Under the pieces are notes generated by a model, which saw only the letters and a list, made by a program, of their open reading frames with translations, was not told the DNA's origin and did no database searches. A stretch of 64,000 bases of DNA from Clostridiaceae bacterium (GTDB lineage Bacteria; Bacillota_I; Bacilli_A; Erysipelotrichales; Coprobacillaceae). Within the stretch, counting starts at the first letter, position 1, and each line of letters begins with the position of its first letter. The stretch lies in assembly GCA_902363625.1 (NCBI GenBank), contig CABJAS010000001.1, forward strand, positions 62,001 to 126,000, read 5' to 3'. The translations under genes were made by a program, and so were the position numbers. Of the stretch, positions 37,355-45,737 are shown piece after piece.

Positions 37355-38203
37355 ATGAAAGAAAAAATAAAAGCGTTTGGAATGATTATTTTAGGGAATT
37401 TATTATTAGCTTTTGCGTTAAGTACATTAGTTATTGAAAATAATATTATTGCCGGTGGTGTTACCGGTATTGGGATTGTTTTCAATCATTTTACAGCTAT
37501 TGATATATCTGTAGTTGTGGCTATTATCAATGTTATTTTATTTGTGATTGGTTTTTTGTTTGTAGGAAAAGCATTTGTTATGAAAACACTTATTTCAAGC
37601 ATCGTTTTTCCGATCTTTTTAAACTTTTTTGAAAACACGGCTGCTTTACATCATTATTGTACTGATCCTTTGTTAGCGAGTGTATTAGGTGGAAGCTTTA
37701 TAGGGATGGGAGTCGGCTTGGTAATAAAAGCAGGGGCATCAACAGGCGGTTTAGATGTAATTTCGGTGATTCTAAACAATAAGTTTAAGATTCCGGTTTT
37801 TATTACTTTAAATTTGTTTGATCTTATAGTGTTGTCTTCACAGATTAGTTTTTCAGATACAATGAAAATTCTTTATGGGATCGTCGTCATTGTTATGACT
37901 ACATACATGGTGGATAAAACACTTACCAGTGGGAAAAACATGGTTCAGGTATCCATTATCAGCGATCAGTATGAAGAAATAAAGCAGGCTATTTTAACCC
38001 AAATAGATGCCGGGGTTACTTTGCTGCATAGTGAAAATGGCTATTCAGGATCACAGACAAAGATGGTCGTCAGTGTTATTTCCACAAAGAAATTAGAAAA
38101 TCTAAAGTCTGTCGTTTTACAATTAGACCAAAAGGCATTCATTACAGTTTCATCTGTTCATGAGGTGTCCGGAAGAGGATTTACACAGGCTCGATTCGAT
38201 TAA
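37355..38203 (+). CDS. YitT-family membrane protein
   Basis: A 282-residue protein with five or six N-terminal membrane helices (IIAGGVTGIGIV and KAGASTGGLDVIS are the glycine-rich signatures) and a C-terminal cytoplasmic DUF2179 domain (VSIISDQYEEIKQAIL, VHEVSGRGF). The family is widespread in Firmicutes with several paralogues per genome and no proven function. The ATG at 37355 follows GGGGTGAG; the longer frame to 37328 is not supported. Confidence 0.9.
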   Translation: MKEKIKAFGMIILGNLLLAFALSTLVIENNIIAGGVTGIGIVFNHFTAIDISVVVAIINVILFVIGFLFVGKAFVMKTLISSIVFPIFLNFFENTAALHHYCTDPLLASVLGGSFIGMGVGLVIKAGASTGGLDVISVILNNKFKIPVFITLNLFDLIVLSSQISFSDTMKILYGIVVIVMTTYMVDKTLTSGKNMVQVSIISDQYEEIKQAILTQIDAGVTLLHSENGYSGSQTKMVVSVISTKKLENLKSVVLQLDQKAFITVSSVHEVSGRGFTQARFD

Positions 38204-38225
38204 AACAGCATGGTTTGCTGTTTTT
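38203..38225 (+). terminator. Terminator
   Basis: Stem AAACAGCA/TGCTGTTT, five-base loop, T-rich tail. Confidence 0.85.
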
Positions 38226-38260
38226 CTTTTAGATACATTTCCTTTTTTCTATATTTGAGG

Positions 38261-38306
38261 TATAATAGTATCATTCGTATGGATAAATAATGAGATTATT
38301 ATTTAT
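38261..38306 (+). promoter_or_regulatory. Promoter (-10 TATAAT) and AT-rich inverted repeat in the leader
   Basis: TATAAT at 38261-38266, then a 9-bp inverted repeat ATAAATAAT/ATTATTTAT (38283-38291 with 38298-38306) in the untranslated leader of the phosphatidyltransferase gene. Its meaning is unknown. Confidence 0.5.
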
Positions 38307-38331
38307 GATTCAATAATTTGGGGGTGGAAAG

Positions 38332-38895
38332 ATGGCGAAAATAAAAAGACAGGACTGGTATTCAATACCGAACTTACTTAGTTATCTTCGTATTATTCTG
38401 GTCCCCCTTTTTGTTTGGGTCTATTATCAAGCAGAGACAATCAATGACTATTATTGTGCTGCGGGAATCATCGTTGTATCAGGATTGACGGATTTTTTTG
38501 ACGGGAAGATTGCCCGACGCTTCAACATGATCACGGAAATAGGAAAATTCATTGATCCGGTTGCTGATAAGCTGACGCAATGTGCATTGATCTTTTGCTT
38601 TGCGACACGTTATTCATTAATGTGGTTCTTAGTCGCAATTTTCATGGTCAAAGAAAGTTTCATGGCGATTGCCGGAATGCTGATGCTGCGACAGCATAAA
38701 AAGCTGGATGGAGCGATGTGGTATGGCAAGGTTTCAACATTTGTCTTTTATGTTGTGATGATCATTTTATTGCTTTGGCCAATGATTCCTATTTCTTACG
38801 CGAATATTCTTATCGTCATTTGCAGTGTGTTTTTAACGCATTCGTTTATAATGTATGCTGTTTTATATTATAAAATGTGGAAAGGAATGGTTTAA
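38332..38895 (+). CDS. CDP-alcohol phosphatidyltransferase (PgsA-like)
   Basis: A 187-residue membrane enzyme with the complete family motif DX2DGX2ARX8GX3DX3D (DFFDGKIARRF to FIDPVAD). It joins a CDP-diacylglycerol headgroup to an alcohol; by length and the IPNLLSYLRI start it most resembles phosphatidylglycerophosphate synthase, but a second homologue at 47620 leaves the division of labour open. The stop overlaps the next ATG by one base. Confidence 0.88.
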   Translation: MAKIKRQDWYSIPNLLSYLRIILVPLFVWVYYQAETINDYYCAAGIIVVSGLTDFFDGKIARRFNMITEIGKFIDPVADKLTQCALIFCFATRYSLMWFLVAIFMVKESFMAIAGMLMLRQHKKLDGAMWYGKVSTFVFYVVMIILLLWPMIPISYANILIVICSVFLTHSFIMYAVLYYKMWKGMV

Positions 38896-39308
38896 TGAAA
38901 TTAACGGATATTCAATGGATTGATACATATTGTATGGGAAAGCGCGGAACAACGAAAGCATTCAAAGAAGAATGGGGCTGGATGCGTTATTTTGTAGAAG
39001 GAAAGCCTTATGCAATAATTGGATTTCATGATAATAAAGAAGTATTGTTGACAGTCAGAACGGATACAGCGTATAGTGAGATGCTGCAGCAAGAATTTCA
39101 GGCTATTGTGCCGGGGTATTACTGCAATAAACTGATTTATACGACAGTTTGGTTTGATGTTGATGAAATCCCTGAAAAAGACCGTCATCAAAGCGGAGAA
39201 GAAATATATCCTAACCGTCAATTGATGCAGGAAATGATCGATAAATCTTATCTGATTCAAGTGAGTAAGCTGCCTAAAAAGAAACAACAGCTGCTTCTTG
39301 AAAAGTAA
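38895..39308 (+). CDS. MmcQ/YjbR-family protein
   Basis: A 137-residue protein of the MmcQ/YjbR (CyaY-like DNA-binding) fold: the DIQWIDTYCMGKRGTTKAF start, WMRYFVEGKPYAIIG, LTVRTD, PGYYCNKLIYTTVWFD, and a basic tail. The ATG at 38895 overlaps the previous stop and has AAAGGAATGG in front. Function unknown; co-transcribed with the phosphatidyltransferase. Confidence 0.8.
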   Translation: MKLTDIQWIDTYCMGKRGTTKAFKEEWGWMRYFVEGKPYAIIGFHDNKEVLLTVRTDTAYSEMLQQEFQAIVPGYYCNKLIYTTVWFDVDEIPEKDRHQSGEEIYPNRQLMQEMIDKSYLIQVSKLPKKKQQLLLEK

Positions 39309-39334
39309 AAAAAGGATTGCTGGAATCCTTTTTT
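39308..39334. terminator. Bidirectional terminator
   Basis: An 11-bp stem AAAAAAGGATT/AATCCTTTTTT with a five-base loop between convergent genes. Confidence 0.9.
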
Positions 39335-40532
39335 AATTTATCTCAAAATAGTGAGATAAATAAATATAAAGTGACAATAGAAAGACGATGCTTCCGGCAC
39401 CGATCAAGAGCCATTGAATGGCTATATAATCGGCAATGGGACCAAAGATGATCATTCCCATCGGCAAGGCACAAGAAGTCGAAATTTGCATTAAACTAAA
39501 GATACGACCTTGCATAGAGGAATCTACCTTTTCTTGGATAGTGACCGTAATCGGCGCGTTATAGCAAGGCGATGTAATTCCGATCATCATATTTAAAAGC
39601 AGGTAGAGTAAGAAGTAGGGGGCTAATCCTAATGCCATCATGATCATTCCATACAAAGCTCCGGCTAAAAGTGTCGTATTCATCTTCTTTTTAAAACCAC
39701 CCCATGTGGTGATCAATAACCCGCCAATCACCATTCCTAAGCTGTAGGTCATTTCACTGGCTGTCAAACGCCATACCTGAGAACCAAACGTACGGCTGAC
39801 CATGAGCGGAGTTAAAAAGGCAGAGGGACTGATTAAAAACAAAATCAATATCTGAAAGATCAGTAAACGCTTAATAAAGCGATTTTCTTTTAAATAAATA
39901 AAACCTTCTTTTATTTCCTTGAGATAAGAATTATCAATCTTATCTATTCTTTGATAACTTTGAATACTTATAGTTAACGTAATTCCGATCCCAATCATGG
40001 CAGTGATGATATCAATAAACAAAGCAGCTTCCAATGAAATAATCGATAAGACAGCACCGCTCACTGCCGGTGATATAAACATCATTAAAGAAGAAAGCGT
40101 ACTATTGATTCCGTTTATTCGCATCAAGTGTTCATTGGGAACTATTTGAGGAATAATAGCATTGACTGCTGGTGTTTGTATTCCGGTACCAAAAGATCGG
40201 ACGATCAGTACAATAAACAAAAGCCAAATGAATTTAAAGCCGCTTAGAAAAGACAGGGCTAAGATCAGTGTCATGACGGCAATCATCAGATCCGAAAGAA
40301 TGATCATTTTTTTACGGTCATAGCGATCAATCCAAACCCCAGCGAAAAGAGAAATGATTACTTGCGGCAGGAAACCACAGACAGTAGCAATGGTCAGCAT
40401 GATTCCGGATGAAGTAGATATTGTAATATACCAGATAATACTATATTGAACGATAGAAGAACCCAATAAAGAAATTGTTTGAGCAGTGAGAAAACGAAAG
40501 ATATTCTTCTTCCAATTTTTATAATTATTCAT
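39333..40532 (-). CDS. MFS exporter, macrolide-efflux (DHA3) type
   Basis: A 399-residue transporter with twelve predicted helices. The FRFLTAQTISLLGSSIVQ start, the AGVWIDRYDRKK loop between helices 2 and 3, and IPQIVPNEHLMRING place it in the DHA3 group with Mef-type macrolide exporters. The leader upstream contains a promoter, a 26-codon peptide and three hairpins, a layout used by antibiotic-inducible resistance genes. The actual substrate is unknown. A GAGG site seven bases before the ATG lies just after the last hairpin. Confidence 0.88.
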   Translation of the reverse strand: MNNYKNWKKNIFRFLTAQTISLLGSSIVQYSIIWYITISTSSGIMLTIATVCGFLPQVIISLFAGVWIDRYDRKKMIILSDLMIAVMTLILALSFLSGFKFIWLLFIVLIVRSFGTGIQTPAVNAIIPQIVPNEHLMRINGINSTLSSLMMFISPAVSGAVLSIISLEAALFIDIITAMIGIGITLTISIQSYQRIDKIDNSYLKEIKEGFIYLKENRFIKRLLIFQILILFLISPSAFLTPLMVSRTFGSQVWRLTASEMTYSLGMVIGGLLITTWGGFKKKMNTTLLAGALYGMIMMALGLAPYFLLYLLLNMMIGITSPCYNAPITVTIQEKVDSSMQGRIFSLMQISTSCALPMGMIIFGPIADYIAIQWLLIGAGSIVFLLSLYIYLSHYFEIN

Positions 40533-40563
40533 ATTAATAACCTCATTTCTATTCTAATTAAAA

Positions 40564-40586
40564 GCAGAAAAGAATTACTTTTCTGC
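40564..40586 (-). terminator. Leader hairpin next to the MFS gene
   Basis: A 9-bp perfect stem GCAGAAAAG/CTTTTCTGC with a five-base loop and TTTTAATT after it on the minus strand, ending 31 bases before the MFS start. Acts as a second terminator or a translation-blocking stem. Confidence 0.65.
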
Positions 40587-40637
40587 AAATCATATCAGGG
40601 AATAGAAGCATCGCTAAAAGCATATTGGAATTCATCA

Positions 40638-40667
40638 TAAAAAGAGTGTAGTACCTACACTTTTTTT
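40638..40667 (-). terminator. Attenuator terminator in the MFS leader
   Basis: On the minus strand: GTGTAG, three-base loop, CTACAC, extended by A/T pairs and ending TCTTTTT. It is an intrinsic terminator inside the leader, between the leader peptide and the MFS gene, and is flanked by TTCATCAT/ATGATGAA arms. Confidence 0.8.
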
Positions 40668-40699
40668 GTTATTGATGATGAACAGCAGATTATTATCTT

Positions 40700-40780
40700 T
40701 TAAGCTCTGTACAATGTTTCATCTTCCCCTTTGTACAGAGCTATTCGTCTTCTCATTTTATCAGTTAATATAAAGCTCAT
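40700..40780 (-). CDS. 26-residue leader peptide of the MFS exporter
   Basis: An ATG at 40780-40778 behind a TAGGAG site opens 26 codons: MSFILTDKMRRRIALYKGED followed by ETLYRA and TAA. Its second half overlaps a 12-bp perfect stem (40731-40742 with 40703-40714), so a ribosome stalled on the RRR or later codons would melt this hairpin and could favour an alternative fold of the downstream terminator. No homologue is recognised; coding is inferred from the ribosome site, the promoter and the attenuator layout. Confidence 0.7.
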   Translation of the reverse strand: MSFILTDKMRRRIALYKGEDETLYRA

Positions 40781-40805
40781 GTATATCACTCCTATAGATA
40801 TAGGA

Positions 40806-40834
40806 ATCTTAGCATTATCTTCTTATCTTGTCAA
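40806..40834 (-). promoter_or_regulatory. Promoter of the MFS leader
   Basis: On the minus strand TTGACA (40834-40829), 17-base spacer, TAAGAT (40811-40806). It is the best sigma-A promoter in the region and begins only four bases after the DAHP synthase stop codon. Confidence 0.85.
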
Positions 40835-40838
40835 TTTA

Positions 40839-41852
40839 CTAAACCGTTTTACCGATGATTTGGGCAATATCGCGTACTTGTTTGATAACCGCTTCAAATT
40901 TCTCCGGCTTCAATGACTGTGGTCCATCACATAATGCTTTTTCCGGATTGTTGTGGACTTCGATCATTAAACCATCTGCTCCCGCTGCTACTGCCGCTCT
41001 TGCCATGGGTTCGACTAACCACCATTTTCCTCCGGCATGACTTGGATCAATGATAATCGGTAAATGCGTCAGTTTCTTTACTACCGGGATTGCTTGTAAA
41101 TCTAACGTGTTTCTTGTATATGATTCAAAGGTTCGGATTCCTCTTTCACATAAAATGACATTAGGATTTCCAGCTGCCATGATGTATTCGGCTGACATAA
41201 TCCATTCTTCAAAGGTAGCAGATAAACCTCTCTTTAATAAGATCGGTCTTTTTGTCTTCCCTAACTGTTTTAATAAATCGAAGTTCTGCATGTTTCTTGC
41301 ACCAATTTGAATCAAGTCTACTTTTTCATCGAATTCCTCTAAATGATCGGCTGACATTAATTCGGAAACGATCGGCATTCCCACTTCTTTTCCTGCTTTA
41401 TACAGGATATCCAATCCGCTTGATCCCATTCCTTGGAACGCATAGGGACTGGTACGAGGCTTGAAAGCACCGCCACGAAGCATATTAGCACCGGCTGCTT
41501 TTGCAGCTTTGGCAATCTCGATGACTTGCTCTTCTGATTCGATAGAACAAGGACCGGCGATCACTGCTAAATGGTCACCGCCCACTTTAACCCCTGACAC
41601 ATCAATGATAGAATCATCAGGGTGGAAAGCACGGTTTGCTTTCTTATAAGGTTCAGAGACCTTCATCACTCTTTCAACGGCTTCATCGACTTCTATACTT
41701 CTTGGATCAATCTGAGTAGTATCACCGACTAAGCCAATAATCGTTGTTTCTACTCCTTGTGATAAGTATGGATCTAATCCTTTAGAACGGACTAAGCTTT
41801 GAATTCTTTCAATATCCTCTTGTTTTGTTTTTGGTTTTAATACAATAATCAT
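40839..41852 (-). CDS. aroF: 3-deoxy-7-phosphoheptulonate synthase (type I-beta)
   Basis: A 337-residue DAHP synthase, the entry enzyme of the shikimate pathway. The N-terminal 90 residues are the ferredoxin/ACT-like regulatory domain of the Thermotoga type; the barrel holds IAGPCSIES, GGAFKPRTSPYAFQG, LLKRGLS and IIDPSHAGGK. The start at 41852 has an AAAGGAG site. A tyrosine-type T-box lies in the leader, so expression should rise when tRNA-Tyr is uncharged, in addition to allosteric control. Confidence 0.95.
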   Translation of the reverse strand: MIIVLKPKTKQEDIERIQSLVRSKGLDPYLSQGVETTIIGLVGDTTQIDPRSIEVDEAVERVMKVSEPYKKANRAFHPDDSIIDVSGVKVGGDHLAVIAGPCSIESEEQVIEIAKAAKAAGANMLRGGAFKPRTSPYAFQGMGSSGLDILYKAGKEVGMPIVSELMSADHLEEFDEKVDLIQIGARNMQNFDLLKQLGKTKRPILLKRGLSATFEEWIMSAEYIMAAGNPNVILCERGIRTFESYTRNTLDLQAIPVVKKLTHLPIIIDPSHAGGKWWLVEPMARAAVAAGADGLMIEVHNNPEKALCDGPQSLKPEKFEAVIKQVRDIAQIIGKTV

Positions 41853-41882
41853 AATGTTTTCTCCTTTCATTTTCACATATAT

Positions 41883-42139
41883 AAAAAACTCTCATCCTAT
41901 AAAAGGACGAGAGCTATGCTTCGTGTTACCACCTTTGTTTATAAATACCTCACGATATTTATCTCATCAAGTACGCTAAAAAATTAGTTCATACTCTAAC
42001 ACGATAACGGGTGTACCCGGCTGCGCCTACTTATTTCAGCGTTCTACTCCAAGATGTATTCAATAGTTCTTTTGCCTTCTTTTTCACCAGCCAAGAAGTC
42101 TCTATGCCTAAAAGAAATATCTACTCTTTCTTTTCACTG
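41883..42139 (-). promoter_or_regulatory. T-box riboswitch, tyrosine specifier (UAC)
   Basis: On the minus strand: stem I base CAGTG/CGCTG, an AGTAG bulge, the UUCUUUU/AAAAGAA helix, the specifier context GAA-UAC-A (UAC at 42058-42056), the T-box AAAGGTGGTAACACG (near 41938-41922) and a terminator with arms CTCTCGTCCT and AGGATGAGAG followed by T6. UAC decodes tyrosine, which suits a DAHP synthase gene. High uncharged tRNA-Tyr should prevent termination. Confidence 0.9.
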
Positions 42140-42162
42140 TATTTATATATGTCTATGTGTAT

Positions 42163-42191
42163 AATATAAGGTTGAGCAGGCGAAATGTCAA
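42163..42191 (-). promoter_or_regulatory. Promoter of the T-box transcript
   Basis: On the minus strand TTGACA (42191-42186), 17-base spacer, TATATT (42168-42163). Confidence 0.8.
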
Positions 42192-42281
42192 TGATTTACA
42201 AAAAACTTTTTGAATTCTTTACTAACTCCTTTAATTGCGCTAATATATAGGTTATATGATGATCGGTAGGGAGGAATAGGC

Positions 42282-43517
42282 ATGTTTAACACTGTAGAAG
42301 AAGTATATGAGTTCATTGATAGTCAAAAAGATCGTGTATATGCATTAGATAACTTTAAGCAATACATGGAAAAAATGGGGAATCCGCAGTTAAAGATTCC
42401 TTGCATTCATATTGGCGGGACAAACGGAAAAGGAAGCACCACTAACTATATCCGCAGTGTCCTTCAGGAGCAAGGCTATACAGTGGGAACTTTTACCTCA
42501 CCTTTTTTAGAGAAGCCGCAGGATCAGATCCGTATCAATGATCGATTTATTGAAGATCATTTCATGGTCACTTTAGCGAATCGCTATATGGATGACTGGA
42601 TGAAAGCAGAAATCTCTAAATTTGAAATTGAAGTGTTTATTGCGATTTCTTATTTTATCGAAAATCATATTGATTATGCGATTTTTGAAGTAGGATTAGG
42701 GGGAGAATTGGATGCCACCAATATCGTGACACCGCTTGTTGCTGTCAATACGAATATTGGTTTGGATCATGTTGCTTTTTTAGGGGATACTTATGAACAG
42801 ATTGCCCGAACTAAAGCAGGGATTGTGAAATTTGGGATTGATTATATAACCGGTGAGCAAAAAGAAGAATGTCTAAGCATTTTTGAAGCTGTCTGTCAGA
42901 AAAATCATTCTCAGTTGATTCAAGTAAGACCAATAAAAGCAATAAAGCAGGATCCCTTTGTTTCGTTTGAGTTTGCTCATCTTCCGATACAGTTAAGCAC
43001 TATGGCCTCATATCAGGTCAAAAATGCGGCGTTAGCTTTGGAAGTTCTGTTTTATTTAAGAACGCAAAAAGGTGTGCGAATCAGTGATGAAGTGATGATT
43101 AGAGGAATGAAAAAAGCAGCTTGGAAAGGTCGCTTTGAAATAATGCGTGAAAAACCATTGGTGATTATTGATGGGGCGCATAATAATGACGGCATTGAAG
43201 CTTTCATTGACTCTGCTAAGCATTTCAAAGACATTAAAGTTATTTTCACGGCATTGAAAGATAAATCCACTCATGAAATGATGGAGCTTCTTTTAACACT
43301 GACGAATGATATTGTTGTCACTGAATTTGAATTTTACCGCAGTCAGACAGCAAAGAAGTTGGCAGAAGATTTTCCTGTTCAGATTGATGAAGACTGGCAC
43401 CATGCTGTTGATGAAGGGTTAAAGCATCAAGGCACCTTGCTCATTACCGGATCTTTATATTTCATTACTCGCGTAAGAAAATATTTATTAGAGAAAGGGG
43501 AGTCTACTGGTTCATAA
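42282..43517 (+). CDS. folC: Folylpolyglutamate/dihydrofolate synthase
   Basis: A 411-residue Mur-ligase-like enzyme that adds glutamate to folates. Seen: HIGGTNGKGSTTNYI (P-loop), GTFTSPF, FEVGLGGELDATNI and the C-terminal domain IIDGAHNNDGIEAF. SD AGGGAGG precedes the ATG. The last few residues before the stop (STGS) are in the same frame as the transposon-like relic that follows, so the extreme C-terminus may have been replaced by it. folT follows, giving a folate uptake and retention pair. Confidence 0.95.
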   Translation: MFNTVEEVYEFIDSQKDRVYALDNFKQYMEKMGNPQLKIPCIHIGGTNGKGSTTNYIRSVLQEQGYTVGTFTSPFLEKPQDQIRINDRFIEDHFMVTLANRYMDDWMKAEISKFEIEVFIAISYFIENHIDYAIFEVGLGGELDATNIVTPLVAVNTNIGLDHVAFLGDTYEQIARTKAGIVKFGIDYITGEQKEECLSIFEAVCQKNHSQLIQVRPIKAIKQDPFVSFEFAHLPIQLSTMASYQVKNAALALEVLFYLRTQKGVRISDEVMIRGMKKAAWKGRFEIMREKPLVIIDGAHNNDGIEAFIDSAKHFKDIKVIFTALKDKSTHEMMELLLTLTNDIVVTEFEFYRSQTAKKLAEDFPVQIDEDWHHAVDEGLKHQGTLLITGSLYFITRVRKYLLEKGESTGS

Positions 43518-43628
43518 GAACCTAGATTGAAAAGAATGTACGGTATGCAAATATCGGAATTAACGCCTGTGGAGTAGCAACACGTTGAAGCAGGAAGCGA
43601 CACATTTTTTCAAAGTAGCAAAAAATGT
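43518..43628 (+). mobile_element. Relic of an IS200/IS605-type tnpB 3' end
   Basis: In the folC frame past its stop the sequence reads LKRMYGMQISELTPVE, stop, QHVEAGSDTFF, which has the TPVE...VEAGS look of TnpB C-termini; another frame gives NACGVAT and LKQEA, likewise tnpB-end features. The DNA (AACGCCTGTGGAG ... GAAGCAGGAAGC) resembles tnpB ends that also encode the omega-RNA. It closes with a 9-bp hairpin (43602-43610 with 43620-43628), as IS605 right ends do. No transposase domain remains. The call is from remembered motifs only. Confidence 0.55.
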
Positions 43629-44432
43629 ATGTTTGTACAAATTATAGTGTTTATTATTTTACTGGTAATTGGATTTTTTGTTTTTAAAACAGATCCGTTT
43701 AAGGCGGATACTAAAAAAATCAGCTTAGCAGCAATCTTTGTTGTATTGGCTGTTGTGCTGAAACGTTTTTCACTGATGATTCCATTGTTTGGATTTCCCA
43801 GTCTGCAAGTTGGCTTTGAGACCTTGCCTTTAATTATTGGCGGTATGCTTTTGGGTCCTAGCTATGCTTTTTTAATTGGAATGGCTGTGGATGTGATTGG
43901 TCTGGTTATTGCCCCGAATGGGTTTCCGTTTTTAGGCTTTACATTGAATTCTGTTCTAAGACCGTTGATACCGGCAATATGGATGAAACATCAATGTCAT
44001 TTTAGTGAAAAACAGATTATCTATGGTCTTTATGCTGGAATGCTGGTTCTATCAATCGGAGCGTCTGTTTATGTTTGTACGCTCAACAGCATAACGGTCT
44101 CAAAAGAGATTATAATGATCACATCATCAATTAAAATCGGAACTGTACTTCTTTGTGTAGGTGTCAGTCTTCTGATGATACTAATATGTCAATATCTTCG
44201 AAAAAAACTCGATGCTGCGTCGCAGACAGATTTATTGAACTGGATGGTCATCGTTGTTGTTTTAGAAGTTTTTATAAATTTTCTGTTAACGCCGTTTTGG
44301 CTGCAAACCATGTATGGCATTCCATGGATCGCTTCTTTATTGATTCGTATATTAAAAGCCTGTATCATGGTTCCACTCAGCATCTTTATCGGCTATAGCT
44401 GTTATGAGATGATCAAACGGATCGTGAAATAG
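43629..44432 (+). CDS. folT: Folate ECF transporter S component (FolT-like)
   Basis: A 267-residue membrane protein whose core (KISLAAIFVVLAVVLKRFSL, GFETLPLIIGG, LGPSYAFLIGMAVDVIG, GFTLNSVLRPLIP) matches the substrate-binding S subunit FolT; folate would be imported with the shared ECF module. It is longer than usual FolT, with an extra N-terminal helix. The ATG lies directly after the relic hairpin with no ribosome site, so either expression is altered by the insertion or the true start differs; no better start was found. Confidence 0.85.
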   Translation: MFVQIIVFIILLVIGFFVFKTDPFKADTKKISLAAIFVVLAVVLKRFSLMIPLFGFPSLQVGFETLPLIIGGMLLGPSYAFLIGMAVDVIGLVIAPNGFPFLGFTLNSVLRPLIPAIWMKHQCHFSEKQIIYGLYAGMLVLSIGASVYVCTLNSITVSKEIIMITSSIKIGTVLLCVGVSLLMILICQYLRKKLDAASQTDLLNWMVIVVVLEVFINFLLTPFWLQTMYGIPWIASLLIRILKACIMVPLSIFIGYSCYEMIKRIVK

Positions 44433-44439
44433 ATTCTTT

Positions 44440-44469
44440 CAGAGATATAAAAATATCTCTGATTTTTTT
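44440..44469 (+). terminator. Terminator after folT
   Basis: Stem CAGAGATAT/ATATCTCTG, four-base loop, T7. Confidence 0.9.
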
Positions 44470-44510
44470 ATTGTTTATGATATGATGGTAGAAGCAAAGG
44501 GGAATGAAGT

Positions 44511-45695
44511 ATGAAAAAATATGGGATCTTGGCACTGATCATCTGCAGTGCTTTACTGTTTGGGTGTGAGAAGAAACCGAAGCTTATATTGAAGCAGGAT
44601 TTGTTTACCTATGAATTAGGGGAACAGATTCCAAAAGAGTTAGAAGCCTATTTAGATGTAGAAAAATTAGATGAAAAACAAATCAAAGAGACTGCTTTGA
44701 CGTTGTCGATTCCTGAAGACCACACTGTTACCAAAGGAGATAAGACCTATGTGATGACAGGAAGCTATGAAGGAACGATCACTTATTTAAAAGAGACTGT
44801 ACATTTTACCGTGGAAATCAAAGATACAACTGCACCACAGCTAAGTGGGTTAAGCAGCATTGAGATTCCACTAGGAACATCACTGGATTACAGTCCTTAT
44901 TTTAATACACAGGATCTCAATGAATTAGAACCGATCATTTTTGATGAGAGTCAAATCGACTATCAGACTGAAGGAACTTACATGCTTAAAGTGATAAGCA
45001 AAGACGCTGCACAAAATGAAACAGTCTTGGAAGTACCGGTGACATGTATCTTCGTTAACGAGAATCAGGAAGCAAGTTCTGAGATCATCAGCAATGAAGA
45101 TGGCTCACAACATTTTGTAACTCATGTGACAGATAAGAAACGGTCAATTTTAATGGATGTTCCTTATTATAATCAGTTTGCTTTAGGAGCACCGGTAGGC
45201 TGCGAATCGGTATCCTTATATATGGCACTGCGTTATAAAGGATATATCTCAGATATGGATTGTGTATCTTTTATTTCGACGACACCACAGTCTCCTGATA
45301 ATAATCCGCATCATGGATTTGTAGGTACCGTTTTTGATCAGCACCGCTACGATATTTTACCGGCTATTTTCCCAAGCGCTTTTACACCTTGGGCAAATCA
45401 GTATGGGAAGGCGTTGGATATCAGCGGTACGGGTACAGAGGGCGTGATTAATCAGCTGTTGGCAGGAAATCCGGTTGTGATATGGGCAACTGCCTATTTT
45501 AAACCGATTGAGTGGCAGCAGTTTGACTGGGGAAATGGCTTTAGAAATACGCATACCGTATGTCTGACGGGAGTAGATGAGGATTTAGGAGTCATTTACT
45601 ATAATGATCCGGTAACTAGAAAAAATGAGACAGTCGATATTGCGACTTTCAGTGCCATCTATGAGGTGCAGAATTTTGGTGTCGCTATTTTATAA
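44511..45695 (+). CDS. C39-like peptidase lipoprotein
   Basis: A 394-residue lipoprotein: signal peptide with lipobox LLFGC (C19), then an immunoglobulin-like region with the IKDTTAPQLSG pattern of DUF5011 domains, and a C-terminal peptidase_C39_2 domain. The papain-like residues are visible: cysteine in GAPVGCESVSLYMAL, histidine in RNTHTVCLTGVD and YYNDP. It is probably a surface cysteine peptidase or amidase; the substrate is unknown. Single gene with its own promoter and SD AAGGGG. Confidence 0.85.
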   Translation: MKKYGILALIICSALLFGCEKKPKLILKQDLFTYELGEQIPKELEAYLDVEKLDEKQIKETALTLSIPEDHTVTKGDKTYVMTGSYEGTITYLKETVHFTVEIKDTTAPQLSGLSSIEIPLGTSLDYSPYFNTQDLNELEPIIFDESQIDYQTEGTYMLKVISKDAAQNETVLEVPVTCIFVNENQEASSEIISNEDGSQHFVTHVTDKKRSILMDVPYYNQFALGAPVGCESVSLYMALRYKGYISDMDCVSFISTTPQSPDNNPHHGFVGTVFDQHRYDILPAIFPSAFTPWANQYGKALDISGTGTEGVINQLLAGNPVVIWATAYFKPIEWQQFDWGNGFRNTHTVCLTGVDEDLGVIYYNDPVTRKNETVDIATFSAIYEVQNFGVAIL

Positions 45696-45698
45696 GAG

Positions 45699-45727
45699 TT
45701 GACAAAAAGGAAGAAGTTCTATAGAAT
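45699..45727 (+). promoter_or_regulatory. Promoter of the proS T-box transcript
   Basis: TTGACA (45699-45704), 17-base spacer, TAGAAT (45722-45727). It starts four bases after the stop of the preceding gene. Confidence 0.85.
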
Positions 45728-45737
45728 GATTAAAAAC

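Noticed and set aside
40839..41649. Plus-strand frames opposite DAHP synthase
   Set aside because: Shadows of the real gene; codon use and absence of ribosome sites argue against coding.
43518..43628. THF (folate) riboswitch before folT
   Set aside because: The position suits it, but the conserved THF riboswitch segments are absent, whereas tnpB-end features are present.
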